From Streptomyces sp. DI166 (GTDB taxonomy: Bacteria; Actinomycetota; Actinomycetes; Streptomycetales; Streptomycetaceae), in NCBI RefSeq assembly GCF_900091315.1, contig NZ_FLSP01000005.1, forward strand, positions 1 through 64,000: DNA of 64,000 bases, read 5' to 3'. The notes beneath the pieces are model-generated. The model was not told the DNA's origin. It saw nothing but the letters and a program-made list of their open reading frames with translations, and did no database searches. Each line of letters starts with the position of its first letter. Position 1 is the stretch's first letter. This document shows, one piece after another, positions 49,545-57,783 of the stretch. The position numbers and the translations under genes were made by a program.

Positions 49545-49579
49545 GCGTGTCCCCGCGTGCTGTGCGCGGCCCCTCGGGA

Positions 49580-51364
49580 TCAGGCCTTCAGCGCCCTGAC
49601 CGCCGTCGGCGCGTGCGCCGGTTCCGTCGCCAGTTCCTCGAACTCCACGACATTGCTGATGTCGTTGGTCGTCGACATCGCGATGTTGGTGACGCGCTCC
49701 AGGATCGCCTCGACGACGACCGGCACCTGGAACTGCGCGGCGAGCTTCTTGGCCTCCTCGAAGGCGGCGCCGAGTTCGGCCGGGTCGGTCACCCGGATCG
49801 CCTTGCAGCCGAGGCCCTCGGCGACCTTGACGTGGTCCACGCCGTAGACGCCCAGCTCGGGCGAGTTGATGTTCTCGAACTCCAGCTTGACCTGGAAGTC
49901 GATGTCAAAGGCCCGCTGCGCCTGGCGGATCAGGCCGAGGTAGGAGTTGTTGACCAGGACATGGACGTACGGGATCTTGTGCTGGGCGCCGACCGCCAGC
50001 TCCTCGATCATGAACTGGAAGTCGTAGTCCCCGGACAGGGCGACGACCTGCGCCTCCGGGTCGGCCTTGGCGACGCCCAGCGCGGCCGGGACGGTCCAGC
50101 CGAGCGGGCCCGCCTGGCCGCAGTTGATCCAGTGCCGGGGCCGGTAGACGTGCAGCATCTGGGCGCCGGCGATCTGCGAGAGGCCGATGGTGGAAACGTA
50201 CCGGGTCTCCGGGCCGAAGGCCTTGTTCATCTCCTCGTAGACGCGCTGCGGCTTGATGGGGATGTTGTCGAAGTGCGTACGGCGCTGGAGGGTTTCCTTG
50301 CGCTCCTGCGCCGACGCGGCCCAGGCGGAGCGGTCGGGGAGTTTCCCGGCCGCCTTCAGCTCCTTGGCCACCTCGACGAAGAGTTCCAGGGCCGCCTTGG
50401 CGTCGGAGGCGATGCCGTAGTCGGGGGCGAAGATCTTGCCGATCTGGGTGGGCTCGATGTCGACGTGGACGAACTTCCGGCCCGCCGTGTAGACGTCCAG
50501 CTTGCCGGTGTGGCGGTTGGCCCAGCGGTTGCCGATGCCGAGGACGAAGTCGGACTCCAGGAAGGTGGCGTTGCCGTAGCGGTGCGAGGTCTGCAGGCCC
50601 ACCATGCCGGCGTTCAGCTCGTGGTCGTCGGGCAGCAGGCCCCAGCCCATCAGCGTCGGGACGACCGGAGTGCCGGTCAACTCGGCGAACTCGACGAGCA
50701 GTTCGGCGGCGTCGGCGTTGATGATGCCGCCGCCCGCGACGATCAGCGGGCGCTCGGCGGCGTTCAGCATGCCGATCGCCTTCTCGATCTGGGCGCGGGT
50801 CGCGGCGGGCTTGTAGGCCGGGAGCGGCTCGTAGGTCTCCGGGTCGAACTCGATCTCGGTGAGCTGGACGTCGATCGGCAGGTCGATCAGGACCGGGCCG
50901 GGGCGGCCGGAGCGCATCAGGTGGAAGGCCTGCTGGAAGACGCCGGGGACCTGCGCGGCCTCCAGGACGGTCACCGCCATCTTGGTGACCGGCTTGGCGA
51001 TCGAGGCGATGTCGACGGCCTGGAAGTCCTCCTTGTGGATCACGGCGGTCGGCGCCTGGCCGGTGATGCACAGGATCGGGATGGAGTCGCCGGTCGCGGA
51101 GTACAGGCCGGTGATCATGTCGGTGCCGGCCGGGCCCGAGGTGCCGATGCACACGCCGATGTTGCCCGGGTGGGTGCGGGTGTAGCCCTCGGCCATGTGC
51201 GAGGCGCCCTCGACGTGCCGGGCGAGGGTGTGCTGGATGCCGCCGGACGCCTTGAGCGCGGCGTAGAAGGGGTTGATCGCCGCGCCGGGCACGCCGAACG
51301 CGTTGCTGACGCCCTCGCGCTTGAGGATCTCAACTGCCGCGCGGGCAGCGGTCATTCGAGCCAT
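49580..51364 (-). CDS. gcl: Glyoxylate carboligase
   Basis: A 594-residue ThDP enzyme that joins two glyoxylates to tartronate semialdehyde and CO2. It has the family N-terminus [32 protein letters not shown], and [19 protein letters not shown] in the middle domain. The ThDP motif is [19 protein letters not shown]...[10 protein letters not shown]. As in other Gcl enzymes the usual ThDP-activating Glu region (GVPGA) differs from acetolactate synthase. It is transcribed alone, convergent to the small gene, from a promoter carrying the operator pair. Confidence 0.97.
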   Translation of the reverse strand: MARMTAARAAVEILKREGVSNAFGVPGAAINPFYAALKASGGIQHTLARHVEGASHMAEGYTRTHPGNIGVCIGTSGPAGTDMITGLYSATGDSIPILCITGQAPTAVIHKEDFQAVDIASIAKPVTKMAVTVLEAAQVPGVFQQAFHLMRSGRPGPVLIDLPIDVQLTEIEFDPETYEPLPAYKPAATRAQIEKAIGMLNAAERPLIVAGGGIINADAAELLVEFAELTGTPVVPTLMGWGLLPDDHELNAGMVGLQTSHRYGNATFLESDFVLGIGNRWANRHTGKLDVYTAGRKFVHVDIEPTQIGKIFAPDYGIASDAKAALELFVEVAKELKAAGKLPDRSAWAASAQERKETLQRRTHFDNIPIKPQRVYEEMNKAFGPETRYVSTIGLSQIAGAQMLHVYRPRHWINCGQAGPLGWTVPAALGVAKADPEAQVVALSGDYDFQFMIEELAVGAQHKIPYVHVLVNNSYLGLIRQAQRAFDIDFQVKLEFENINSPELGVYGVDHVKVAEGLGCKAIRVTDPAELGAAFEEAKKLAAQFQVPVVVEAILERVTNIAMSTTNDISNVVEFEELATEPAHAPTAVRALKA

Positions 51365-51426
51365 GTCGAGTACTCCTGCTTCGGCTGTCGGATTCGCACT
51401 CCCGTCGCGCCCCGTCGGTTGAGCTC

Positions 51427-51462
51427 TTCCGTATAGCGGAAATTAGTTTCTACTATTTGGAA
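51427..51462. promoter_or_regulatory. Tandem AllR-type operator pair upstream of gcl
   Basis: TTCCGTATAGCGGAA (51427-51441) and TTCTACTATTTGGAA (51448-51462), start-to-start 21 bp. The pair lies just downstream of the -10, around the expected transcription start. Confidence 0.65.
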
Positions 51463-51464
51463 GC

Positions 51465-51493
51465 AATGTAGGCGGCGGTACGAAGGCAGTCAA
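51465..51493 (-). promoter_or_regulatory. gcl promoter
   Basis: On the minus strand TTGACT (51493-51488), 17-bp spacer, TACATT (51470-51465). Confidence 0.65.
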
Positions 51494-51525
51494 GAGACGG
51501 ACAAGCGGGGGACGCCTGCGGAACC

Positions 51526-52224
51526 ATGGGGGGCATGCCCGAGAGCGTGGCGGTGTGCTGCCCGGCCTGCGGACGTGAGCATCAGTACGCGGCGCCGTCG
51601 TATCCGTGCGCCTGCGGCGCCCCCGTCACCCCGCCGCTGGACCACCACGGGACACCGACGGCCGTGGTCCACCGGGCGTGGGCGGAGGAGTGGGTGACGG
51701 TGCCCTGCGCCGCCTGCGGACGGCGGGGCCAGTGGCCGTACCCGGAGCTGGGCTGCCCCTGCGGGACGGTGGTCCGTATCCCCGTGGCGGGCGCGCGGTC
51801 CGAACCGGGCGGGGCCGAGCCGCCGGCCTCCCCGTCCCGTCGCCGCCGCGTCTTCCAGCCGGTCACCATCCGCACGGCACGCGACGCGGTCACCGCGGCC
51901 GCCCTGTACCTGCGCTGGCTCGGCTACCGCGACATCCGCCGCGCCGACCAGCGTCCGCCCTCCGGCATCGGACTGGCCGCGCGCGGTCTGCTGGCCCAGG
52001 TGGACCCCACTGTCCGCCCGGCCGCGGTACGGGACGTGGAGTGCCTGTGGCTGACGGCCATGACGGAGTCGGCCGGCTGCGCCTACTTCTCCCTCGCCGG
52101 GTTCTCCCCGGAGGCCCGCGCCCGCGCCGACGCCCTGGGCGTCCCGCTCTTCGTCCTGGACCTCACGGGCACACCCCAGCCGGTCAACAGCCACGCGGAC
52201 GCCCTGGACGCCACGGCGGACTGA
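51526..52224 (+). CDS. Double zinc-ribbon protein with degenerate Mrr-like endonuclease domain
   Basis: A 232-residue protein; ATG 51526 or 51535. Two zinc-ribbon units, CCPACG...CACG (about 11-31) and CAACG...CPCG (about 61-79), are followed by an Arg-rich linker. A C-terminal alpha/beta domain (115-225) follows the Mrr order: AALYLRWLGYRDIRR, then GIGLAARGLLAQVD, then CAYFSLAGFSPEARARADALGVPLFVLDLTG. In Mrr nucleases the second segment reads GIDV...QVK; here the Asp is Gly and the Lys is Asp, so cleavage is unlikely. It may bind DNA without cutting. A strong 15-bp-arm hairpin (52240-52277) follows. Confidence 0.65.
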   Translation: MGGMPESVAVCCPACGREHQYAAPSYPCACGAPVTPPLDHHGTPTAVVHRAWAEEWVTVPCAACGRRGQWPYPELGCPCGTVVRIPVAGARSEPGGAEPPASPSRRRRVFQPVTIRTARDAVTAAALYLRWLGYRDIRRADQRPPSGIGLAARGLLAQVDPTVRPAAVRDVECLWLTAMTESAGCAYFSLAGFSPEARARADALGVPLFVLDLTGTPQPVNSHADALDATAD

Positions 52225-52239
52225 CCCCGGCCCACACAC

Positions 52240-52277
52240 GGCCGCGCCGACCCCTCTCCACGGGGGTCGGCGCGGCC
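52240..52277 (+). terminator. Terminator after zinc-ribbon gene
   Basis: Arms GGCCGCGCCGACCCC (52240-52254) and GGGGTCGGCGCGGCC (52263-52277), perfect 15 bp, 8-base loop. Confidence 0.82.
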
Positions 52278-52380
52278 GGTGCTGTGTCAGCCGCCGGGGC
52301 TGGGTCGCGTCCGCAGAGTCGCGTCGTCCGTCCGGAGGGCGGGCCGAGCGGCGTCCGGGGCGTGCTCTCGGCGTGCCGGA

Positions 52381-52415
52381 CGGCCACCCGCGTACAGCCA
52401 GTACGCGGGTGGCCG
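52381..52415. terminator. Hairpin upstream of LPMO stop
   Basis: Arms CGGCCACCCGCGTAC and GTACGCGGGTGGCCG, 15 bp each, loop AGCCA. Between convergent genes. Confidence 0.65.
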
Positions 52416-52435
52416 GCCGGTGGGGCGAGTGGGGT

Positions 52436-52460
52436 CCCCCTGGCTCGAAGAGCCAGGGGG
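52436..52460 (-). terminator. Hairpin after LPMO gene
   Basis: Arms CCCCCTGGCTC (52436-52446) and GAGCCAGGGGG (52450-52460), 3-base loop, 46 bp past the LPMO stop. Confidence 0.7.
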
Positions 52461-52505
52461 AGCGTGCCGGGCGTCGGGCGGCAGGCGGGACGTCGCGGAC
52501 TCGGC

Positions 52506-53585
52506 CTAGGGGTTGACGCAGCCGATCGTGCCCACCGGGAAGTCGTTGCCGGTGGACGTGGCCGTGAAGCCGAAGGTCACGCTGCCGTCGGCGGGGACCG
52601 TGGCGTTGTAGTCGGCGTTGCGGACCGTGACCGTGCCGTCCGTGCCCGGACTCAGCCTGCCGTTCCAGACGCTGCTGATCGTCGTGCCGGTGCCGGGCTG
52701 CCAGCGGACCGCCCAGCCGTTGAGGGGCGCGGTGCCGTGGTTCATCACCTCGACCGAGCCCTGGAAACCGCCGTTCCAGGAGCTGGTCACCGAGTACACG
52801 GCCATGCACTCCCCGGTGTGCGGGTCGGTCGGGTCCGGGGTGGGTGTCGGGTCCGTGTCGCCGCCGTCGTCGCCGATGCCGGTCACCTCGCCGTTGCCGC
52901 CGTCGAAGACGATGTCGGAGCAGGAGAAGAAGTTCTCCGGGCTGTCCGAACGCACCCACTGGATGAACATCACCGCGTTCCCGGAGCGGCCCGAGGGCAG
53001 CCGCAGGTCCCAGTAGTAGTGGCCGGACTCGCTGCCCACCGAACCGGACTGCGGCGGGTTGGTCACCGTCTGGATCAACTCCAGGTCGTCCCAGCCCAGT
53101 TCGGTGGAGGGCGAGTAGCCGGGCTTGGAGACATAGACCCGGAAGTCACCCGGGTGCGCGGCCCAGTTGCTGTACTTGACCCGGATCGTGGCACCCGAGG
53201 TCAGATGGGTGCGGGGCCAGTCGGAGCGGGCGGCGTTGTAGCCGGTGAAGTTGTACGGGGACTTGTCCCCCGCGCTGCACAGCTTGCCGTCGGGTACGTA
53301 ACCGGCGCCCCGGCCCGCCGCGTTGGAGTCGAGCACGGCGAACCAGTTGTACAGCGCGGTCGCTCCGCTCTCCGCGAGCGCGGCCTTGCAGGCGGGGTTG
53401 CTCGGGTCGAGGGCGCCGTTCGTGGTCTTGGCGTCCAGATAGCAGAGGTAGGTCCGCGATCCGGGCATCATCGCCACGCCGTGCGCCTGGGCGCTGCCCT
53501 GCCCCAGCAGGGCCAGCCCCAGGCCGCCGAGCAGCGTGGCCAGGACCGCCGCCAAGGAGAGCAGGCGGTTTCTGCGTCGTGCCAT
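52506..53585 (-). CDS. Secreted AA10 lytic polysaccharide monooxygenase with CBM2
   Basis: A 359-residue copper enzyme that oxidatively cleaves cellulose (or chitin). A signal peptide ends SAQA, so the mature protein starts with His (HGVAMMPGSR), which forms the copper histidine brace with the second His in NWAAHPGDFRVYVSK. The remainder of the AA10 domain includes ELGWDDLELIQTV, FIQWVRSDSPENFFSCSDI. A Thr/Asp/Pro linker (PTPTPDPTDP) leads to a C-terminal CBM2 (about 258-359) with SSWNGGFQGSVEV and NGWAVRW aromatic binding residues. CBM2 and neighbour GH12 indicate cellulose. A hairpin separates it from the GH12 gene upstream. Confidence 0.96.
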   Translation of the reverse strand: MARRRNRLLSLAAVLATLLGGLGLALLGQGSAQAHGVAMMPGSRTYLCYLDAKTTNGALDPSNPACKAALAESGATALYNWFAVLDSNAAGRGAGYVPDGKLCSAGDKSPYNFTGYNAARSDWPRTHLTSGATIRVKYSNWAAHPGDFRVYVSKPGYSPSTELGWDDLELIQTVTNPPQSGSVGSESGHYYWDLRLPSGRSGNAVMFIQWVRSDSPENFFSCSDIVFDGGNGEVTGIGDDGGDTDPTPTPDPTDPHTGECMAVYSVTSSWNGGFQGSVEVMNHGTAPLNGWAVRWQPGTGTTISSVWNGRLSPGTDGTVTVRNADYNATVPADGSVTFGFTATSTGNDFPVGTIGCVNP

Positions 53586-53629
53586 GTGTCGTTCTCCTGT
53601 CGGTCGTCGAACTGTCCGCTGTGGAACCC

Positions 53630-53666
53630 CCGCCGGTCCGGGGCCGGCTGCGCGCCGGACCGGCGG
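53630..53666 (-). terminator. Hairpin between GH12 and LPMO genes
   Basis: Arms CCGCCGGTCCGG (53630-53641) and CCGGACCGGCGG (53655-53666), 12 bp, 13-base loop. It may partly separate the two genes, although no other promoter motif is obvious downstream. Confidence 0.6.
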
Positions 53667-53694
53667 AGGAGTGTGGGGGCGGGTGCCGTGCGAA

Positions 53695-54816
53695 TCAGGC
53701 GACGGTGCAGGCGCTGCCGTTCAGGGTGAAGGCGGACGGCTCGGCGAAGGAGCCGCTGTAGGTGCCCTGGAAGCCGAAGTTCTGGCTGCCACCCGCGGCG
53801 ATCTGCCCGTTGTGTGCGACGGGGCTCGCCACCACGGCACCGCTCGCGCCGGACAGGTTCGCGTTCCAGGAACCGGTGATCCGCTGACCGGAGGGCAGGG
53901 TGAAGCCGAGCTGCCAGCCGTCCACCGCGGTCGAACCGGTGTTGCGGATGGTGACGTTGGCGGTGAAGCCGCCCTGCCAGACGGTGGGCTCGTACGCCAC
54001 CTCGCAGCCGCCCTGCGGGTTCGTGGGGCCGCCACCGCCGGTGTTCACCGTGGAGGAGAAGGAGTTCACGGCGAGCCCGGCACCGTTCTGCCACGGCTCG
54101 AACCCGGCCTGAATGCTGGTCAGGTACCAGTTGGGCTGGGCGAGTCCGCGCGCGACGGCCTGGTCGACGAAGTCCATGACGTCGAAGCTCCAGCTGCTGA
54201 GCGCGGACGGCGCGACGAAGGAGATCACGTCGTTGGAGCCGTTGGACCCGGTCCACACCTCCCAGCCGCGTCCGCCGACGTTGGCGCTGCCGACCTGCGA
54301 GCCGATCGGCTGGATCGGGCCGACCCGGTTGAACCAGATCATGATCTCGGTCCGGTTGACCCCGTCGGTGCGCGGAGTCGGGTCCAGCCAGATGTCGTAC
54401 GAGGCGTTGAACACGGCGCCCGAGACGAAGCCGTAGGAGATGGAGCTGGGTGCGCTGGAGATGCCGCTGACCTGCGCGGGGAGGTTGGTGCCGGGTGAAC
54501 AGTTGGTGTAGTGGCAGCCGTTGAAGACCGACGGGTACGACTTGGGGGCGCCGTTGGTGGGGACCGAGCCGTCGGCCTGGGTGAGCCGGAAGCCGCTGTC
54601 GGTGGCGGTGACGCACTGCTGGGCGCTGGTGCCCCAGCGGTTGTTCTGGACGACGTAGCGTCCCTGGATCACCGTCGAGCCGTACTGCTCGCAGATCAGG
54701 GTGTCGGCCTGGGCCGGGGGAACCGCGGCGACGAGCGCCGCGAGCGTGGCCAGGGCGGTGAGCAGGGCGCCGAGCAGCGCGCGGGCGGTGCGGAGGCGGT
54801 GCGGTGAGGATCGCAT
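53695..54816 (-). CDS. celB: Secreted GH12 endoglucanase with CBM2
   Basis: A 373-residue endo-beta-1,4-glucanase. I use the ATG at 54816, where the twin-Arg-poor signal peptide begins (RTARALLGALLTALATLAALVAAVPPAQA). The GH12 domain follows: NNRWGTSAQQCVT, nucleophile Glu in NRTEIMIWFN, SVDGVN-type QPIGSQVG loop, and the acid/base Glu in SIQAGFEPWQNG. A Gly-rich linker leads to CBM2 with VWQGGFTANVTI and VDGWQLGF. Three CebR-type boxes lie upstream. The neighbouring LPMO makes a natural cellulose-degrading pair. Confidence 0.95.
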   Translation of the reverse strand: MRSSPHRLRTARALLGALLTALATLAALVAAVPPAQADTLICEQYGSTVIQGRYVVQNNRWGTSAQQCVTATDSGFRLTQADGSVPTNGAPKSYPSVFNGCHYTNCSPGTNLPAQVSGISSAPSSISYGFVSGAVFNASYDIWLDPTPRTDGVNRTEIMIWFNRVGPIQPIGSQVGSANVGGRGWEVWTGSNGSNDVISFVAPSALSSWSFDVMDFVDQAVARGLAQPNWYLTSIQAGFEPWQNGAGLAVNSFSSTVNTGGGGPTNPQGGCEVAYEPTVWQGGFTANVTIRNTGSTAVDGWQLGFTLPSGQRITGSWNANLSGASGAVVASPVAHNGQIAAGGSQNFGFQGTYSGSFAEPSAFTLNGSACTVA

Positions 54817-54871
54817 GCGGGGGCCTCTCTGCGGGAACCGGATTCGACAGGGGGAAGTACTGCTGGGACTT

Positions 54872-54885
54872 CGGGAGCGCTCCCA
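54872..54885. promoter_or_regulatory. CebR-type operator 1
   Basis: CGGGAGCGCTCCCA, one mismatch to the palindrome TGGGAGCGCTCCCA known for CebR in Streptomyces. It is 56 bp before the GH12 start. Confidence 0.8.
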
Positions 54886-54897
54886 CTTGCCCACGTA

Positions 54898-54911
54898 TGG
54901 GAGCGCTCCCA
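54898..54911. promoter_or_regulatory. CebR-type operator 2 (perfect)
   Basis: TGGGAGCGCTCCCA exactly. Start-to-start 26 bp from box 1. Confidence 0.85.
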
Positions 54912-55043
54912 TCCCACCGGTTTCGGTGGCGACTGTAGGAGTGCCACATGTCCCTGACAACCCTGCGCGCGTCAATCCGTCGAAGGGATTTCGAAGGCGC
55001 AGGTCACGACTTGATCGTCAACGCCCTTATGGTGGAGGGGAGT

Positions 55044-55057
55044 TGGGAGCGCTCCCG
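55044..55057. promoter_or_regulatory. CebR-type operator 3
   Basis: TGGGAGCGCTCCCG, one mismatch, 146 bp from box 2 and 25 bp past the LacI gene stop. A distal box that could form a loop with the proximal pair, or serve an unseen promoter. Confidence 0.7.
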
Positions 55058-55082
55058 ATCTAGGACGGTCAAGACCCCCGCC

Positions 55083-56117
55083 TCAGGCCGACTCCCGCAC
55101 CACCAACCGCGTCCGCAGCACCACATGGCGCCAGGCCACCTCCGGCTGCCCGGACCCGGTGAGTTCGTCCAGCAGCAACCGGACCATCGTGCGGCCGAGT
55201 TCCTCCAGCGGCTGGCGGACGGTGGTCAGCGGCGGGTCGGTGTGCTGGGCGAGCTGGAAGTCGTCGAAGCCGATGACCGCCACGTCCTCGGGCACCCGGC
55301 GCCCGGCGGCGCGCAGCACCGCCAGCGCCCCGGCGGCCATGGTGTCGGAGGCGGCGAACACCGCGTCCAACGCCGGGTGCCGCAGCAGGAGTTCGCTCGT
55401 CGCGCGCCGTCCGCTCGCCTCGGAGAAGTCCCCCTCGACGGTCAGCGACGGCTCGTCCGGCAGCCCCGCCTCGGCCAGTGCCTGCCGGTAGCCGCGCAGC
55501 CGGCACCGGGCGACGTACATGTCGAGCGGTCCGGTGATGGCGGCGATCGCGCGCCGGCCGCCGCGCACCAGGTGACCGACGGCCTCCCGGGCGCCGCCCG
55601 CGTTGTCCGCGTCCACGTAGGTGACCCGTTCGTCGCCGGAGCGGCGGCCCAGCAGCACGGTGGGCAGACCGGCGTCGGCGAGCATGTCCGGCAGCCGGTC
55701 GTCGGCGCGCACCGACATCAGCAGCACCCCGTCGACCCGGCCGCCGCGCGCGTACTCCACGAAACGCTGCCGCTCGGCGTCGGTGCGCACGAGCGTGAGC
55801 AGCAGTTGGACGTCGGTGTCGCTGAGGGCGTCGGAGACGGCGGTGACCGTCTCCGAGAAGAACGGCTCGCCGAACAGCCGCCAGTCCCGCTCGGTCATCA
55901 CCAGCGCCACGGCGTCCGCGCGCCGTCCGGCGAGGGTGCGGGCCGCCAGGTTGGGCACGTAGCCGAGTTCGGCCACCGCCTTCCGCACGGCGCGGCGGGT
56001 CGACTCCTTCACGCCCGGCTCGTTGTTGATGACGCGGGAGACGGTGCCCCTGCCGACCCCGGCGAGCGCCGCCACCTGCTCCAGCGTGGGCGCCGGACCG
56101 GGCCGCCGTTTCGCCAT
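55083..56117 (-). CDS. LacI-family regulator, probable CebR-like repressor
   Basis: A 344-residue protein from the ATG at 56117 (MAKRRPGPAPTLEQVA). Helix-turn-helix at residues 10-30 (LEQVAALAGVGRGTVSRVIN) and hinge helix PNLAARTLAG, then the periplasmic-binding-like sensor with GVLLMSVRADD, LPTVLLGRR, VTYVDADNAGGAREAVGHLV and VIGFDDFQLAQHTDPPLTTVRQP. Its position directly beyond the cellulase boxes suggests it binds them and responds to a cello-oligosaccharide. But the classical cebR sits with the ceb transporter, not seen here, so it may be a paralogue. Confidence 0.88.
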   Translation of the reverse strand: MAKRRPGPAPTLEQVAALAGVGRGTVSRVINNEPGVKESTRRAVRKAVAELGYVPNLAARTLAGRRADAVALVMTERDWRLFGEPFFSETVTAVSDALSDTDVQLLLTLVRTDAERQRFVEYARGGRVDGVLLMSVRADDRLPDMLADAGLPTVLLGRRSGDERVTYVDADNAGGAREAVGHLVRGGRRAIAAITGPLDMYVARCRLRGYRQALAEAGLPDEPSLTVEGDFSEASGRRATSELLLRHPALDAVFAASDTMAAGALAVLRAAGRRVPEDVAVIGFDDFQLAQHTDPPLTTVRQPLEELGRTMVRLLLDELTGSGQPEVAWRHVVLRTRLVVRESA

Positions 56118-56193
56118 GTTCACCCCCCAAGGGCGTCCGATCATACGGGGAGGTCCCGCCCCGTGTTTCCCCGGACCGGACGCCCTCGGCGGG

Positions 56194-57783
56194 TCAACCC
56201 CCGTACCGGGAACGCAGTTCCACCTTGCGCACCTTTCCGGACACCGTCATCGGGAAGGCGTCGAGGAGTTGGAGGCGGGTGGGGATCTTGTAGTGGGCGA
56301 GCCTGCCGTCGCAGAAGGCGCGCAGCTCCTCCAGGGTGAGCGGGTCGGCGCCGTCGCGCGGGATGACACAGGCGAGCACTTCCTCGCCGTACCGCTCGTG
56401 CGGGACGCCGACGACCTGGACGTCGGCGATCTTCGGGTGGGCGTAGAGGAACTCCTCGATCTCGCGCGGGTAGATGTTCTCGCCGCCCCGGATGATCATG
56501 TCCTTGATCCGGCCGACGATCTCGACGTACCCGTCCTCGCGCATCACCGCCAGGTCGCCGGTGTGCATCCAGCGGGCGGGGTCGACGGACTCGGCGGTCT
56601 TCTCCGGCTCGTCCCAGTAGCCGAGCATCACGCTGTACCCGCGTGTGCACAACTCCCCCGCCGTGCCGCGCGGTTGGGTGACGCCGGTGACCGGGTCGAC
56701 GATCTTCACCTCGATGTGCGGCAGGACGCGGCCGACGGTGCCGGTGCGGTGTTCGAGGTCGTCGTCGCGCCGGGTCTGGGTGGAGACCGGCGAGGTCTCC
56801 GTCATGCCGTAGCAGATGGACACCTCGGCCATGTTCATCTCGCTGACCACCCGCTTCATCACCTCCACCGGGCAGGGTGAGCCCGCCATGATGCCGGTGC
56901 GCAGCGAGGAGAGGTCGTAGTCGGCGAAGCCGGGCAGGTTCAGCTCGGCGATGAACATGGTGGGCACGCCGTACAGCGAGGTGCAGCGCTCCTGCTGCAC
57001 CGCCTCCAGGGTGGCCCGGGGTTCGAAGGACGGGGCGGGGATGACAATGCAGGCACCATGGGACGTAGCTGCCAGATTCCCCATGACCATGCCGAAACAG
57101 TGATAGAACGGGACAGGCAGACAGACCCGGTCCTGCTCGCTGTACGCGATCAACTCCCCCACGAAGTAACCGTTGTTGAGGATGTTGTGGTGGGAGAGCG
57201 TGGCGCCCTTGGGGAAGCCGGTGGTGCCCGAGGTGTACTGGATGTTGACCGGGTCGTCGCAGGACAGGTCGTCGGGCAGGGCGGCGGGGACGGCGCGGGC
57301 GCGCAGCGCGTCCCAGCTCGGGTCGCCGAAGAACACCGCCTCGCGCAGCGCGGGGCAGTTGGGGCGGACCTCGTCCACCATGGCCCGGTAGTCACTGGTC
57401 TTGTGCCCGAGCGAGGCGAACAGCAGGGAGATCCCGGCCTGTTTGAGCACGTACTCGACCTCGTGGGTGCGGTACGCCGGGTTGATGTTCACCATGATCG
57501 CGCCGATCCGCGCGGTGGCGTACTGCACGAGCACCCACTCGGCGCAGTTGACCGCCCAGATCCCGACCCGGTCGCCCTTGGAGACCCCGGACGCGAGCAG
57601 CGCGTACGCCAGCTCGTCCACGTCGGCCAGGAGCCGCGCGTACGTCCAGCGCCGTCCGGTGGGCACGTCGACGAGGGCTTCCCGGTCGGGCCAAGTGGCG
57701 GCAGTGCGGGCGAGGTTGTCCCCGATCGTGTCGCCGAGGAGTGGGGTGTCGCCGGTTCCGTGCGCGTACGACAGTGCGGTCAC
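56194..57783 (-). CDS. Acyl-CoA synthetase (AMP-binding, long- or medium-chain)
   Basis: A 529-residue adenylate-forming enzyme. ATP motif [30 protein letters not shown], hinge [19 protein letters not shown] and the catalytic C-terminal Lys in [11 protein letters not shown]. It activates a carboxylic acid to acyl-AMP, then acyl-CoA. The start overlaps the stop of the upstream paralogue by 4 bp. The chain length preference cannot be told. Probably fatty-acid catabolism. Confidence 0.93.
   Translation of the reverse strand: MTALSYAHGTGDTPLLGDTIGDNLARTAATWPDREALVDVPTGRRWTYARLLADVDELAYALLASGVSKGDRVGIWAVNCAEWVLVQYATARIGAIMVNINPAYRTHEVEYVLKQAGISLLFASLGHKTSDYRAMVDEVRPNCPALREAVFFGDPSWDALRARAVPAALPDDLSCDDPVNIQYTSGTTGFPKGATLSHHNILNNGYFVGELIAYSEQDRVCLPVPFYHCFGMVMGNLAATSHGACIVIPAPSFEPRATLEAVQQERCTSLYGVPTMFIAELNLPGFADYDLSSLRTGIMAGSPCPVEVMKRVVSEMNMAEVSICYGMTETSPVSTQTRRDDDLEHRTGTVGRVLPHIEVKIVDPVTGVTQPRGTAGELCTRGYSVMLGYWDEPEKTAESVDPARWMHTGDLAVMREDGYVEIVGRIKDMIIRGGENIYPREIEEFLYAHPKIADVQVVGVPHERYGEEVLACVIPRDGADPLTLEELRAFCDGRLAHYKIPTRLQLLDAFPMTVSGKVRKVELRSRYGG

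Larger units (their letters stand above)
49232..49579. other. 348-bp gene-free stretch with convergent hairpins
   Basis: It lies between two convergent genes. Contains the hairpins at 49288-49324 and 49512-49544 and otherwise high-GC sequence with no supported ORF. Confidence 0.65.

Noticed and set aside
49448-51436. Long + strand frame opposite gcl
   Set aside because: Shadow of gcl with no ribosome site and low-complexity residues.
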